From the NCBI GenBank assembly GCA_032158295.1, contig CM063248.1, positions 1,839,773-1,903,772 on the forward strand: a stretch of 64,000 nt of DNA, read 5' to 3'. The DNA is from Pycnopodia helianthoides. Taxonomy: Eukaryota; Echinodermata; Asteroidea; Forcipulatida; Asteriidae. Under the pieces are notes generated by a model. It did not search any database. It was given only the letters and a program-made list of their open reading frames with translations, and was not told the origin of the DNA. How positions within the stretch are numbered: the stretch's first letter is position 1; the number at the start of each line of letters is the position of its first letter. A program made the position numbers and the translations under genes. This document shows, in pieces, positions 45,775 through 57,615 of the stretch.

Positions 45775-45943
45775 GGGGCCCAATTTCAACTGCTTCAGCA
45801 CAAATAGCCAAGCATATCAAAATTATGCTAACCAGAATAAGGTCACCAGCCAAAATACCATGTCACATGCACCATTTCTAATTAGTGTCCTTAGTTTGCT
45901 AAGCAGAAACCTCCACTTCAACAGGTCTATGATTTTTGGCCCA
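45775..45943. mobile_element. family A MITE-like element
   Basis: Starts ggggcccaatttcaactgct and carries aattatgctaaccagaataa ggtcaccagcc; the right end is worn (gatttttggcccaag). Confidence 0.65.
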
Positions 45944-46439
45944 AGTTGATATGTAGAAAAACTAGACTAATTGAATTTTGAAACCAAAACTTGTTAAATG
46001 TTGTATCTAACTAATTTATTTGTATGAGACATTTCATAAAATTATCAAGCCATTATGATTATTTTTTCAACACTTATATCTATCGCTGACGTGTTGATTT
46101 GTAGAAACATGGACAACTAAAACCAAATTTCACTGCACTTAGCAGACAGCCCAAGCATTGAAGCACAATATAGTAAACGATGGACTGAAACAAACAAAAT
46201 TACATGGGGATGTAACAGTGTGAGATCCCTGAGAGAAAGTACAGCAAACAACGTTTCCACTGCAATTACTAATTCGTGTACCGCAATCAACAAATCGCTG
46301 AATGTGTACATCAGGAAACAGTTGATCTCATTCTTCACACAAACCCACACTACATAGTAGTTGGTGTGAGTTAGTCATGAGTCATGAATATTACGCAAGG
46401 ATGCAATTAAGATTCTGCATGAATCAATGTCATCTCAAC

Positions 46440-46640
46440 CCCCCCCTCCTCCACTCACTGCCCCGGGAGACCATGCGCAGTCCGGCGCTTCACACAAACA
46501 CTGACAGGTGAATAAATTAAATGCCTCATGCACTGCGTCTCCGTGATGCTGTGGGCCGTTGATGAAACTGGGACTACGTAATGGTTTATATTAGTCGGCA
46601 GTGACTCAGACCGAGCGAGGAGGGAGAATGCCTTAGTCTG
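46440..46640 (+). promoter_or_regulatory. possible DCLK promoter
   Basis: This is a candidate only. It is a CpG-enriched stretch with catgcgcag at 46472-46480, about 500 bp before the first coding exon. No TATA box or start site could be fixed. Confidence 0.2.
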
Positions 46641-47055
46641 TTTATGACACTGTGACGAGAATTCTCTGAATCAGTTGGTCTTCACGCGGCAGACGTTGAG
46701 CATTGGAATCTTGCATGTGCTTCGGTTTTGAACTGCATTTACCGTATGTAAACAGAATTGTCTCTCTATGTTTACTGTTTGGAGCCAATGTGTTTGTTAA
46801 ATTGTCCTGAAACGATGTTTGTTTTAAAATGTTTGTAGTCTGTGGTCATCCTGTATGTTTTTTTTCTGGAAAATCTTGTCATTATTTCATATGGCTTTAA
46901 GTATGCGATCAAAAGTTTATGTGTAATAAAGAAAGTAAATGTATTGAATCCTAATAAATTGCTCTGAAATTCAGAAAAAGGTGGTGAAGAAGGATGTACA
47001 TTTAACGTTATTAATGGGCTGTTTTAATTTTAATTTGTTTTTCACATTTTTGTAG

Positions 47056-47839
47056 GTGATTGGCTTTGTTTCGCCCCATTGAGGTCAGCAGTAACATCAC
47101 AACAGTACCCCCCACCATGGCGGACTTATCATTATCAATGGCCGAGTTTGAACATTTCCGGCCGCAGCATGACCGCAAGCACCACTTCCGCAACGGCGTG
47201 CCCAGCCCCTGCCACAGTGCCCACAACCTCCTCATCCGAACCTCCCTCCAGAAGCGCACCCTGGAGAAGAAGGCCAAGAAAGTCCGCTTCTACCGCAACG
47301 GGGACCGCTTTTTCAAAGGGATTGTATACGCCGTGTCCACGGAGAGATTCCGCACCTTTGAGTCGCTGCTCGCCGATCTGACACGGACTCTCTCGGATAA
47401 ATCCCACCTGCCGCAAGGCGTGAGACAAATCCTCACAATTGATGGCTCTCGTAAAGTCTCCAGCCTGGACATGTTGGAAGCTGGCGAGAGCTATGTTTGT
47501 TCTTCCATTGAGGTCTTCAAGAGGATCGACTACATGAAGAACAGCGATCCCAGCTGGCGTGTGGGCGTAGCGAAAAAGGAGAAGGAGTCATCGGCGAGCA
47601 GGGAGAGCGGTACCCCCATGCCCCGCTCCACTGAAGGACTGATCGAAGACCACCGAGATTTCATCAAACCCAAACTTGTCACGATTATTAAGAGCGGGGC
47701 GAAGCCTCGCAAGGCGGTGCGCATCTTGCTGAATAAGAAGACGGCGCACTCGTTTGACCAGGTGCTGACCGACATCACGGATGCGATCAAGTTGGATTCC
47801 GGAGCTGTTAGGAAACTCTACACACTGGATGGCAGACAG
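47056..47839 (+). CDS. doublecortin-like kinase, first coding exon (partial gene)
   Basis: Exon bounded by acceptor ttttgtag (47055) and donor acag|GTGAGT (47840). The start is ATG 47117 in a strong context (caccATGG); an in-frame TGA at 47057-47059 rules out an N-terminal extension in this exon. It encodes 241 residues: a short N-terminal tail ([11 protein letters not shown]), a first doublecortin domain (about 54-140; [15 protein letters not shown]), a Ser-rich linker, and most of a second doublecortin domain (from about 183; [20 protein letters not shown], ending at TLDGRQ). Doublecortin domains bind microtubules, and in DCLK1/2 proteins a Ser/Thr kinase follows. The remaining exons, including the kinase, lie beyond the window. 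It closely resembles vertebrate DCLK1/DCLK2, though DCX-type proteins without a kinase share these domains. Confidence 0.92.
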
Positions 47840-48571
47840 GTGAGTTTGTACGCTCTGGTTAACATTTTAAATAAACCATCAGCAAAGGGCTTCTGGATAA
47901 ATCCCCTCATGAGGTGAGGCAGCGTTCTAGTTTCATACAAATTCCGGTCACAGTATTGCAGTTTCATAGGAGTCTGAATGTCTGATGACATTTAGAAATA
48001 AACCTATTAATGGTTCCATTTAGAAGCTTCTCTAATGTGTCTTTTCAATTGGAATTGTGTGCTGTGGCCACTGGTACATGAAGGGGCTTGTCGTTCTGCT
48101 TTTAATGGCAGCTGCAATTCATTTTGGTATGAATAACACTTCTCAGTTATACGTGAATTTGACATTTGAAATTAGTTTTTAAAATATTTTTTTTTTATGT
48201 GCCGTGGTTTCGATTAGTAGGATTTAAAGCTTTGCATGGTGGAAGTATAAAGAGAGGTTTGCGGTGACACCATGTTAAGTCTCTTGAGTGGTTCAGATTG
48301 TGCTGTGGTATCATGAATTTAGTCAAAATAAATTGCACCGTATTTTGTTCGGTGCACAAAATTTATGTGCTGTATTAGTTTCGGTTGGTCACCAGTTCTA
48401 CTTTAAACAACCTCGCAAAGCAGTTCATCAGACTGGAACGTAATGACTGTGACAAATATATAATCAAGAAATTACCTTGGGGGGTCTGGCACATCTGAAG
48501 GGATTAGGTATGCGAGGATGTTCAACATGAAATCATGGAGGCAGAATTGATGAAACGGAGAGTGTTCTTTG

Positions 48572-48860
48572 CAGGACTGGAATTATTATTGTTGAGAGGG
48601 CACGAGGCTGTTTTCATTTTGCAAAGGGCACTTCTATCTAGACCTTGCCGTCATCGCTGAGGTCAAATAATTAAAATGTGCAAGCATAACTCAGCTAATG
48701 ATTGGTTTCATTACCCTCAATGAGGGCGCTGTTTGGGTCTTGTGACGTCGTACGCAAGGGGTCTATTGGAAAAGCCTTAAAAGGTCTACGAGAAAGTTCT
48801 TAAAGGCACCAAGGGCAACGGAGGCTGTGACCTCCTTGGCCTTCGTGTAATTCCAGGCCT
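48572..48860 (-). repeat. family E interspersed repeat
   Basis: Carries gagagggcacgaggctgttt, gcaaagggcacttctatc and, 180 bp later, ggcaccaagggcaacggagg; it seems to be split by an insertion at about 48640-48760. Confidence 0.5.
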
Positions 48861-50374
48861 TGTCTTTGCAGACGACAGTATGGCTAGATGCAATACACAT
48901 AGAGATCTACAGGCAAGCCAAATCCCAGGCAATCATTCTTTAAAAAAAATGGAAGTAACAAAATGTTTGCAATTCAACATTTAGGCCTACTACATCTCTG
49001 GGATGGTGAGCGCTGTTGGAAACATGCCTCTTGTGGAGCTGAAGTGCTAGTTTTGAATGCGTCAGAGTTGGTTGTCTCCACTGACAAGGTCCTTAGATAT
49101 TCTGATTCCAGAATATTAGTCATAGTCACATCTACCTTGAGGTTCATTAAAAAGGTTTTGGAAGGTTTGCGAGTTTTACAAAGAATGACCAATTTACTCA
49201 TCCATACATGTACACAAGATGGGTACTTTTATGCAAGTTTGCCCTAAACAATGCTAAAAAGCCACTCTCAATGCTAAAAAGCCACTCAAGGCTAATAGCC
49301 AAGTGCTCTCGGCAAGGGGTGCTAAGAAGATATTTAAGATGTAAAGCAGAAGATAGGATTTGATTCATCTTCAAACAGTCTTGTTTGTAGAAAGAAGGAA
49401 AACATGCAAGATGTTTTGTAAAATTTGTTAGAATATTTCTAGGTAAAGCAGCTAATTTTACAAGCTTCAATAAGCCTGTTGCATAATATATGTAACAGGA
49501 TGACCTAGATTTTAATCCCATTACTATATGTGAAATTGAAAGGTATGATTACACTGAAAAATAGCAAGGCAAATTGAATTTCCTCATTGCGATGAATGGA
49601 CTTGCCACGGAAAAAATAGGGTTGGCTTACTGAGTGCCTGTCTACAAAAGAAATTATAGACATTATATTAAGTTATTGGCTGCAAGTCTGACGTGGCAGC
49701 AAGCTGGTTGGAAACCTGATGCTGAAATGTAAACTTCCATTGGTCGACTTACACAGTAGAATTAATAACAGATTTAATTTCATTTTTTTATTCACGATGA
49801 AAGTGTCAGGTTTTTTAAATAGGATAAGTCGGGAATGAGAAATTTCAGACTTTAATCTGCATTGAATTCAAACTTTTTTCTTGTCTGCCTGGTGACAAAA
49901 ACTGTTATTTTCCTCCACATATAAATAAATCCTGCTCTTTGATCTGCTCCTCTGGTGCTGAGGAGACTGTTCCCTTAGGCTCATCAAAATCTATAACTCC
50001 AGGGTTTCCCAAAATGTAGAAATGCCATAATTTGTTTTGACCTTTTAGACTCTTGTCGAGTGGACTTTTGTCAGTGTTTCTATTCTAACCCGAAGTAGGA
50101 TTAGAAACTTTGCACGGTGGGAATACAATCAAGTGAGGTTTGCGGAGGCACACACATATTAACTCTCTGTGAGCTGGTGGTGGTTTCGAAAGGACCACAA
50201 GTTTCTACTTTCTCAAAGATCCTTGGAGACTCTCCCCCCCCCCCGACACACACCAAACCGTCTCTTCAAGCCAATCAGTACCAAACAAACACTGGGCTAA
50301 ACGAATCAAAAATCGCATCTGTTTCCCAATTTGTAATGTTGATCTCCGAAATATCCCATTTATTCCCCTGATGA

Positions 50375-50640
50375 TAGTCTGCCTGTTTTATTCCCCAAAT
50401 TAACCCTTCTACATGTTCATGTAGTTGTAAAGTAATTTCCAAGACGATCCATCTTCCTTTAAGACGCTGCAAAGATCTACATGTATGTTAAGAAATATCA
50501 ACCCTAGCATCAAGACGTTGACCAAATCACCTGATTATCAGGTGAGTTTGGGATGATTATCTGCCTGTTTTATTCCCAAATTACACCCTTCAAGCTACAT
50601 GTAATGTAGTTGTGAAGTAGTTTCCAAGACGATCCATCGT
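50375..50640. repeat. local direct duplication about 180 bp apart
   Basis: ctgcctgttttattcccc(c)aaatta, catgta(g)tgtagttgt(a/g)aagta and ttccaagacgatccatc occur in the same order at 50379-50455 and 50562-50638. Confidence 0.75.
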
Positions 50641-51125
50641 CATTGACAACGACCGTGTAGAGTGCTCCCATCGTCAATGCTGTTGCAGCCGCACTGAAAG
50701 TGGCAGACATAATTTAACATTAAGCTTTACATTTAGGGGCTGCATCAAGCAATCTCGTTAGGGATGTACATGTACCTTAGGATAATCATGTCCCAGCTGC
50801 ACATGGACGATTATGTAGAGATAGGAGTAGGCTCCTTGTTCAGTATTTTAGAATTAAATGCAAACTACTTTCTCTGTGAGCAGTATCACTCCAGTAGGGT
50901 GTCCAGCTGGTGGTGTGCAAATTTATGAGAGGTTTTTTTGTTATATCAATACTGGTGTGCAAACAAAATAAAATGATTAATGAGTTTTTTATTCACACAC
51001 TCGTTAGAATATAAATGGTACTCCTCGATGATGCAACATACCGAGAGTGGTTTTGTTCAAGAGGGGCTCCAAGGTCAAATTCAGTTTTGTGACGCACTCA
51101 TTTTTTCCAATAGATAGAATCCTCA

Positions 51126-51290
51126 TATCAAAAGTTGATAACAAATCGTAGGGTGGAAATCTCCATGAAGTGTAAGATTTTTAAGTGTTCTTCAATTGGG
51201 CTGTGTACAAATCCTGCCGGCAGGAAGTCCGGGCTGTGTTGTTATTTTGTTAGCATGTGATGTCACAGGTCACATGGTCTATACTTACAT
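51126..51290 (+). repeat. family C interspersed repeat
   Basis: Matches 12374-12560 in aaaagttgataacaaatcg, gtgtacaaatcctgccggca ggaagtccggg and cacaggtcacatggtctata. Confidence 0.6.
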
Positions 51291-52972
51291 CGGTTTAAAA
51301 TGCAAGAAAAGTGCTTAAGCCATGTTCAAATTAGACTTTTTTGGTAAACCAACTGAGCGAATGGGTAACTTGACCAAATATGTCTAGTGCGAACAGTGCA
51401 GGAAAATTTCACCCAGGTATCTTATCTTCATGATTTTTGTGAATTTGATCTGACGTAAAAATGTAAGTAAAAATGAAAATAAAAAAAGCTATTATAGTTT
51501 TTTTTCTTTTCGTATTGGCCGCATGTATCGGCCCGCATTTTGGGCAGGGGCGTATTAGCCCGATACGCTAGCTTGTGCATAGAGAGAACCCTGCATGTTT
51601 CATGCGCTCTGATCGCTGATGTTGAGTAGCAAAATGATGAATTTTGTGTAGCATTTTGCCGTGCTATACACGCACGAGGGAAATCATTTTTTGATTTGGT
51701 GAGAAAGAGTGAACGAACCCAGTAGATCCGTCACTGTAGGGAATTACGGTTTTAGAAAATAAGGGAATTTGATCTCAGAAGGGCGACTGTCCCTTGAATG
51801 CGTGTCTATAGAGTGTGGCTAACTTCCGATTAAACCTACAAGGTGTTGTTCCAAGGGTAGAGTGGGTGGAAATGTCAACAATCTCAAGACAGTGGGAAAA
51901 ATCAAAGGGGAGGTTTATGCACTTTCGGTGGAGCAGGGTGATTTATTGAATTTTGACTTGCGTATGACTAATTCCGTAAAAATGGTTCACAAAATTCATA
52001 GTGTGGGTAAGATTTGTGTATTTTTTTAAATTAGGTTTTTACAAACACAGATGTCAATCAGATTGAAGTGATTCACTAAACCCTTGTTTACATTTTTAAA
52101 AAGGCACTTCTTTGTGTTAGTCACAAAACATTCCATTTCAGAAAGACATTTTTTTTTAGAAGTGTGGAGGATCACAATTTTATTTCAAAGCACTGGACTG
52201 CTGGAATAGATCTGTCTGTGCATCGTATTTCATTGCATGTTTATTATTGAAACCAACTGGTTTATTCTGTAATGTGGTCTACTTTCAATTGACATTGATT
52301 CATACTTATTTATTTGGCATCAAATCCCTTCACGGTAAAATATATATGATTGGTAATAATATAAAAGCATTAAAACAGTAAATGATTTTTTTCTTAAATC
52401 TAGAAATTCACTGATAGTGATTATACAAAAACAATGACCCCCTAAGCTGATGTCATTTTCACAGGTTAAAAACTACACAATGGAAATGAATTTGCTCTTT
52501 GAAAAAAAAACCCAATCCACTCGTGATGTAATTTGCCAGTTTGGTCTTGGTAGAATTCCAGCACCAAGTTAATATTAAAATGTCCGTCTGCACCAATCGT
52601 CTTTATTTAAAGGGCACTCCCTCTTCCGTGGAAGTGTCGGTCGTTAAAGTCAACCATGGTTTGATTAAGAGCCACATTATCTGCAAGCTTCGTTAAAATC
52701 ACTCAAAGGCAGTCACTAATCCCTCGGTCATGACTGATTGACACAATTAAAATTACCATTTATGTTGTGTCATCTCGCGCTCGCTTGCGCACACTGAACA
52801 AAGACAGTGAGCCGGAATGGTCCAATATTGAAAGACGTAATTGACGGCGACCAGGCCAGCTGGTCTGCTCATTGTGGACAAAGGAATGCCCAAAGAAAAT
52901 CAACAATGGGGTTATTTGGGTCCAAGAAAAGTGTTTATGATCTTAATAAAGGGTGCTTGTTAACAATGTAGT

Positions 52973-53033
52973 GACTTATTGCTTAAAGGACTTATTGCTT
53001 AAAGGACTTATTGCTTAAAGGACTTATTGCTTA
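52973..53033. repeat. 16-bp tandem repeat, four copies
   Basis: gacttattgcttaaag four times without change, the last running into the left end of family B copy 2 (gcttaatacagg). Confidence 0.9.
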
Positions 53034-53409
53034 ATACAGGATCGGCAGAGCTGACAAAATAGTCGCAGATAGTGTTCATGTTTTGTGTGATCAACCATAA
53101 ACATGAAATATTAAACATGCGAACATTTGAGCTTAATCCGTTGTGCGAATCAGGAGAAAATAGAGAAAAAACCATAGACAATTTTTTTAGCATGTAATCA
53201 CATTGTCCTTATGTATGGTTGTAACAACCAAAATCCCCTGGTGTTTTTTTAAAAGGTTTTCAGATAGTTCTTTCGAATATGACTTTGTTTCAGCGTGAAA
53301 TATTTTGCAGAAAAATGGCTCTTGTGTGAACTTCATAATCAGCAAGCTTTCAGGCTAAAATCAAACAATGATTTTTGAATCCTTACCAATCCTGTAGAAT
53401 ACCTTTAAA
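53030..53409. mobile_element. family B MITE-like element, copy 2
   Basis: Matches copy 1 along its whole length (ggatcggcagagctgacaaa; ccttaccaatcctgtagaat acctttaaa). The 16-bp repeat abuts its left end. Confidence 0.75.
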
Positions 53410-54145
53410 AACCCAAGTTCCAGCAACCATTCAAAATCCCGCAGCATGTTTTGTTTGATTCTGTTGGCTGAGGACTGCACAACGAAACTGTTCATGCTTT
53501 ACATGTCGCAGGCATACCACTATACATGTAAGTTTGGCTGCTGAGTTACCATATGGTGCTCGTTGAGATGGATTTAGAGATGCTACTAAATCACTCAAGG
53601 GAGTCAGGGTTGTGTTTCGAGTTGAAGTTACAGACGGAAACATCAGCATTTGAAACACTCTGCTGGCAAGGGTACACTAGTTGTTACTCACATGTAGGCC
53701 TACAGCAGAAGTCAAAACATTTTTTGGGACCATGGGATTCAACTTTTTTTACTCAAACAAACGGAACAAACTTGTGTAGTTTAAAACGAGACCTGATGTG
53801 CACCATTAAGGCACATACAAGTTTGAACATGTTTGGAATCATTTACCATTCCTTTTGCCTGATCTGATCCAGGCCTTAACACCCTCCCCCCTTAAAATTA
53901 ATAATGATAATAAAAAAAATAATAATAATTTCAAGAAGAAAAACAAAATATATGTTTTTATACATATATAAACTCAGCCGTTTTAACAGACCCCACCAGC
54001 CGTAGTAAAAAACTTATTTTTCTGTTGTGGTATCCCTTCGTGGTGATCCCTTTGAGTTGCTTGTTCTTTGTTTTTACTCGTTATTACCATATCCATTTTA
54101 TCCTTCCCCACTCCTACGCTATAAATGGATATGTTTTTCGTTTGT
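53410..54145 (+). other. DCLK intron, between elements
   Basis: No exon; AT-rich with an AAT-rich stretch at 53900-53960. Confidence 0.55.
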
Positions 54146-54302
54146 GCTTGTTTATGCCTCTGACAAAGGTCCGGTTTGGATCGAAAGCTAAGGCCATCTA
54201 CCCTACAAATTTTTTTATAAATTTATATATATATAAAATTTGTAGGGTAGATGGCCTTAGCTTTCGATCCAAACTGGACCTTCGTCAGAGGCATAAACAA
54301 GC
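54146..54302. repeat. perfect-looking hairpin with about 72-bp arms
   Basis: gcttgtttatgcctctgaca at 54146 pairs with its inverse ending at 54302, and the pairing continues through tcgaaagctaaggccatcta ccctacaaatttt to a TA-rich loop (tataaatttatatatata). I saw only two or three mismatches. Confidence 0.85.
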
Positions 54303-54440
54303 TTTTAAATAAACAAATAAACAAAATAAATAAATAAATAAATTAAACCAAACCAAACAAAGAAAAACAAGCAACCCCAAAACAACAAACAAACACAAAA
54401 ACAAACAAACACTCCAACACCACAACACCCCCAAACAAAC
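54303..54440. repeat. A-rich (AAAC/AAAT)n low-complexity tract
   Basis: About 135 bp of aaac, aaat and aaca repeats directly after the hairpin, almost without G. Confidence 0.8.
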
Positions 54441-55957
54441 AAGCATGGTAGCTGTCCTGAAAACGCAATGGGCTGTAGACTACCTTGAGAGTTTGTTGCA
54501 TTTTCATTTGCACAAGGTAATTGGCGCACTACTGGTATTAATAAGTATGGCTGCCACGCGTATAATTATTTTGCCCGATGTCTGCATTACAGCGCAGCAG
54601 GAGCGGTATATAGCTGCAGCAGAACCCACTTTCTTGTTAATCAATAATAATTGGAGAGAAACCGGGCCATTGTTCAGGTCGGCTCCGTTTGTACTTGACT
54701 AATAAGGAGGAGATGTCATACATGCATGTGAAGCTAGCCGCTGCCCGGGGGGGGGGGGGGGTGGGCCTTGGAGGGGGGATTCAACATTAATGTGCAGACC
54801 ATGTTCAAATGAGTCACAATGTTGATTCCGCATCATGTTGAAATTCATGCAACAACAAAGAGTAGCGTCACTGGCCGGGGTAGACTCTCGGAATTTGCGA
54901 CACGTGTGCCCACCGTCCGATGAATTATGACTTTGCAATCTGACTCATTTATTAACAAAATGTCTTTGGTTGATTGATGCAGATCATTCCTCAGCAGTTG
55001 CTCATCGTCTTGAAATTTAAAGTCCTTTTTAGTGATTTCAAAGATTTGCAGTTTACAGATTTCGAGTGATTAATGAAAGTGTTTGGTTGTGAAAACAATT
55101 GAGCGCATAATATTTATTTCAGGGCTCAAATTAGGATGGAAAGTCACTAAGTCTGCGGGGTTTGTAGCTCAAAATGTTTACTGGACCCGGTTCTGCCCAC
55201 AGTGGTCGAATGAGCACCAAGAGAAGATTTATCTCATTTGTCTGATGATTGGGTAGTAAGCACATTTATCATTGTATGAGTTTGACTGTGATGACATCAA
55301 GTTAAAGTAATGAAATGTTGAATCTCTTTGGAAAAACAAATTATTATTGAATTGAAAGTCTAGTGTTAACTTAAAGCCCTGTATTCTAAGTATGGAAGTA
55401 AGATCTTCTGAGCTTCGATCAAGTCTAATTTAACAAAAAACCACACATTCCTAGCAAACGTAGATTCATAGTGCAAAAATCAACTACGAATCCAAACACT
55501 GTTATGTCAGCTTGCCGTGTAAGATTTACTAGGTTTCCAACCAAAGATTTGTCAACCAAAGTAATATGTAAAATTTTTGTTTGGTTATTTTTTGTTCTGC
55601 AAATCGGTATACACCAAAAACATGAACGGAAGCTCTCAGATTTTGATTTCTGTATAATCCGTGAGTATGATTTCTGTGAATTCCTCATTTCGAACTTCTT
55701 GAAATACACTTTAGCTTCTCTAAACGTCAACCCTTTAAAAACGATAGACCTGCATCTTAAATTCTCTCTCTGCTGAAATGGCAAGGACTTGTCAACCGTA
55801 ATCCATTCCATAGACTGACTATAGTGCAAGGATGCATGACAGAGTCAATCTGTCTCATGTCTGTACCCCCCCCACCCCCCGGAGTAAGTAAGAGTAAACC
55901 ATGGGAAAGTGCAACTGTTGCCATGGATTCTCATCTTCTTACATGGATGCTCATCTT
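54441..55957 (+). other. DCLK intron, between elements
   Basis: No exon; a 13-G run at about 54750 and a fragment of the ggttctgcccacagtgg element at 55188-55210. Confidence 0.55.
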
Positions 55958-56683
55958 CTTAAAGGTACCGTTGACTGTACAGAATTGGTAGAGCTGAAAA
56001 AAATAGTCGCAGACGGTGATCATGTTTTTGTGTGATCAACCATGTACATGAAATAACAAACCTGTGAAACTTTGGGCTTAATCCGTTGTGTGAGTCAGGA
56101 GAAAACAGTCCATGCGCAAATTTCAGCGTGTAAACACGTTGTCCTTAAATTTGGTTGTAACAACCTGAATCAGCTGTTGCGATTGGTTAGGTTTTCAGAT
56201 ACGCTGTTCTCAAATATGACTTCATTTGAGAGGGAAATATTTCACAGAAAAGAATGGTGTACAGTATGAACTTCATAATCAGTAAGCTTTCAGACTAAAA
56301 TAAAAAACAATAATATTTTTCATATCCTTACCAATCCTGCAGGGTTCTGCCCACAGTGGTTGGGGCCGGAAAACCCGCCCTGCACTCAGGATTCCTCAAC
56401 CACCACTGGCAGAATTTTCTCTGTTTCAAACCACCACACATTTCCCCAATTTTTAAATTACACTTCCAATTTCCTTTCAAAGGTTTTAAACGAAATGTAA
56501 AATTGGGTATTTACCAGTAAAAAATGGTATCCACAGCCATTAATTTTGAATACTTCTTTGGTTTGGGTCTATTTATATGATCTACCGTGTAACTGATTCA
56601 TCTCGCAATGGTTTCCAGGGAAACATTTTTCCACCACTAAAGAAATCCTGGGCAGAACCCTGATCCTGTAAAATACCTTTCAA
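55958..56683. mobile_element. family B element, copy 3, interrupted by a nested insertion
   Basis: The left part (55958-56339) matches copies 1 and 2 up to ttaccaatcctg; the right end (56669-56683, taaaatacctttcaa) resumes after a 323-bp insertion. The complete host element would again be about 390 bp. Confidence 0.8.
56340..56662. mobile_element. nested 323-bp MITE (hAT-like ends)
   Basis: Ends are perfect 14-bp inverted repeats, CAGGGTTCTGCCCA and TGGGCAGAACCCTG. It is flanked by ATCCTG on both sides (56334-56339 and 56663-56668), i.e. a 6-bp match within possible 8-bp target duplications (caatcctg / tgatcctg). CAGGG-type ends with 8-bp duplications are typical of hAT elements. It has no coding capacity. 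A fragment of the same family is at 55188. Confidence 0.85.
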
Positions 56684-56766
56684 GGGTGGTGAAACTTCAG
56701 TTTTCAGAAGACGGCATTTGTTCAGATCCTCTGTAGTTTTCACTTACCGGTGAGCGGGTAGGTGAT

Positions 56767-57147
56767 GGAATTGTGCCTTTGATGATACAAGCATGGAAAT
56801 TGGCACAAATTCAGAGTATGACATGAGGAAGATATTTGGCTGTATAGGGCCAAGGCAGATTTTGTCCTTCGAGAAAATAATAGGTTGTTCTTCTTATCTT
56901 GTCCACACACGCTGTGTGGTGGTGGTGGTGGTAGAATTGGCGTTACCCAGGCCCACGATGGGATATGCTTCTACCTTGACTCATTCATGCGATGGCAGAA
57001 TTGTTAAAACTTTGAAAATAATTGTTGTTCTACCCTCTTTTCCTTTTAAATTCAAATCTGCGATGGCCCTATATCCAAATATCTTTCTCATAACATACTC
57101 TAACTGTGTGCCAAATTCTATGCTTGTACCATCAAAGGCACAATTCT
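56767..57147. mobile_element. palindromic element, about 380 bp
   Basis: ggaattgtgcctttgatgat acaagcatgg at the left is the inverse of ctatgcttgtaccatcaaag gcacaattc at the right, and further blocks match inward (tatagggcca / tggccctata). The long open frame inside is a by-product. Confidence 0.75.
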
Positions 57148-57444
57148 CAAATATGCCCTACTGTTTTTTTTAATGCAGCCCCTTATCTAGAAGTTACAGA
57201 CATCATACATGATACAAAAATCATTATATTCCAGGGCATTTCCTGGCAGGCAAGATACTGATCATGATGTGAAATTTGACATTTTGTAGCATGTATACAA
57301 AATCAATAGACCCCTTGCAACGAAACGTGCAGGTGGTGCGTACATGCCACGCCCAGCTCTCAGCCAATGATAGGTCTTCCTTTTGACCTCGGTGAGGGCA
57401 CTGTTTGAGCTTGTGAAGCCCTATGCAACGGTTCTATAGTCGTA

Positions 57445-57615
57445 TAAATACAGGAAACACCGGGGTTAACCCCTACTCTTCCACAATAAGTGTTCTGGGT
57501 TCTTTTACATGAGCTACCAATTCTAGTACACTTGACCTACGGCCTAATGGATCTTGCTCAAGGATAAAAGTGTCATGACCAGGACTCGAACCCACACTCT
57601 GCTGATCGAAAACAT
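57445..57615 (-). mobile_element. tRNA-derived SINE
   Basis: The reverse complement of 9590-9815: cgatcagcagagtgtgggtt cgagtcctgg with B box, then the cacttt, aagtgtactag, agaacccagaacactt and ggggtt...accccggtgtttcctg blocks. The A-box end is missing. Confidence 0.7.

Larger units (their letters stand above)
45219..47055. other. region upstream of the DCLK coding exon
   Basis: Contains a family A element (45775-45943). At 46440-46640 it holds the only CpG-enriched, non-element stretch before the gene, including gaccatgcgcagtccggcgc, whose catgcgcag is like an NRF1 half site. A noncoding first exon could start there, but no donor was convincing. Confidence 0.4.
47840..53029 (+). other. DCLK intron, first part
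   Basis: Reading on past the donor gives 26 more codons to a stop, which is intronic. It contains a family E copy (48572-48860), a duplicated ~85-bp segment (50375-50455 and 50555-50640), family C (51126-51290), a foldback end (51058-51110) and a 16-bp tandem repeat (52973-53033). No further exon (such as the rest of the second doublecortin domain) was found. Confidence 0.7.

Noticed and set aside
47840..47917. Last 26 codons of the doublecortin open frame
   Set aside because: They follow a consensus GTGAGT donor at a conserved doublecortin position and read as intron.
56793..57173. 126-codon open frame in the DCLK intron
   Set aside because: It lies inside a palindromic element whose two halves are inverse copies, and the Val run is a GTG microsatellite.
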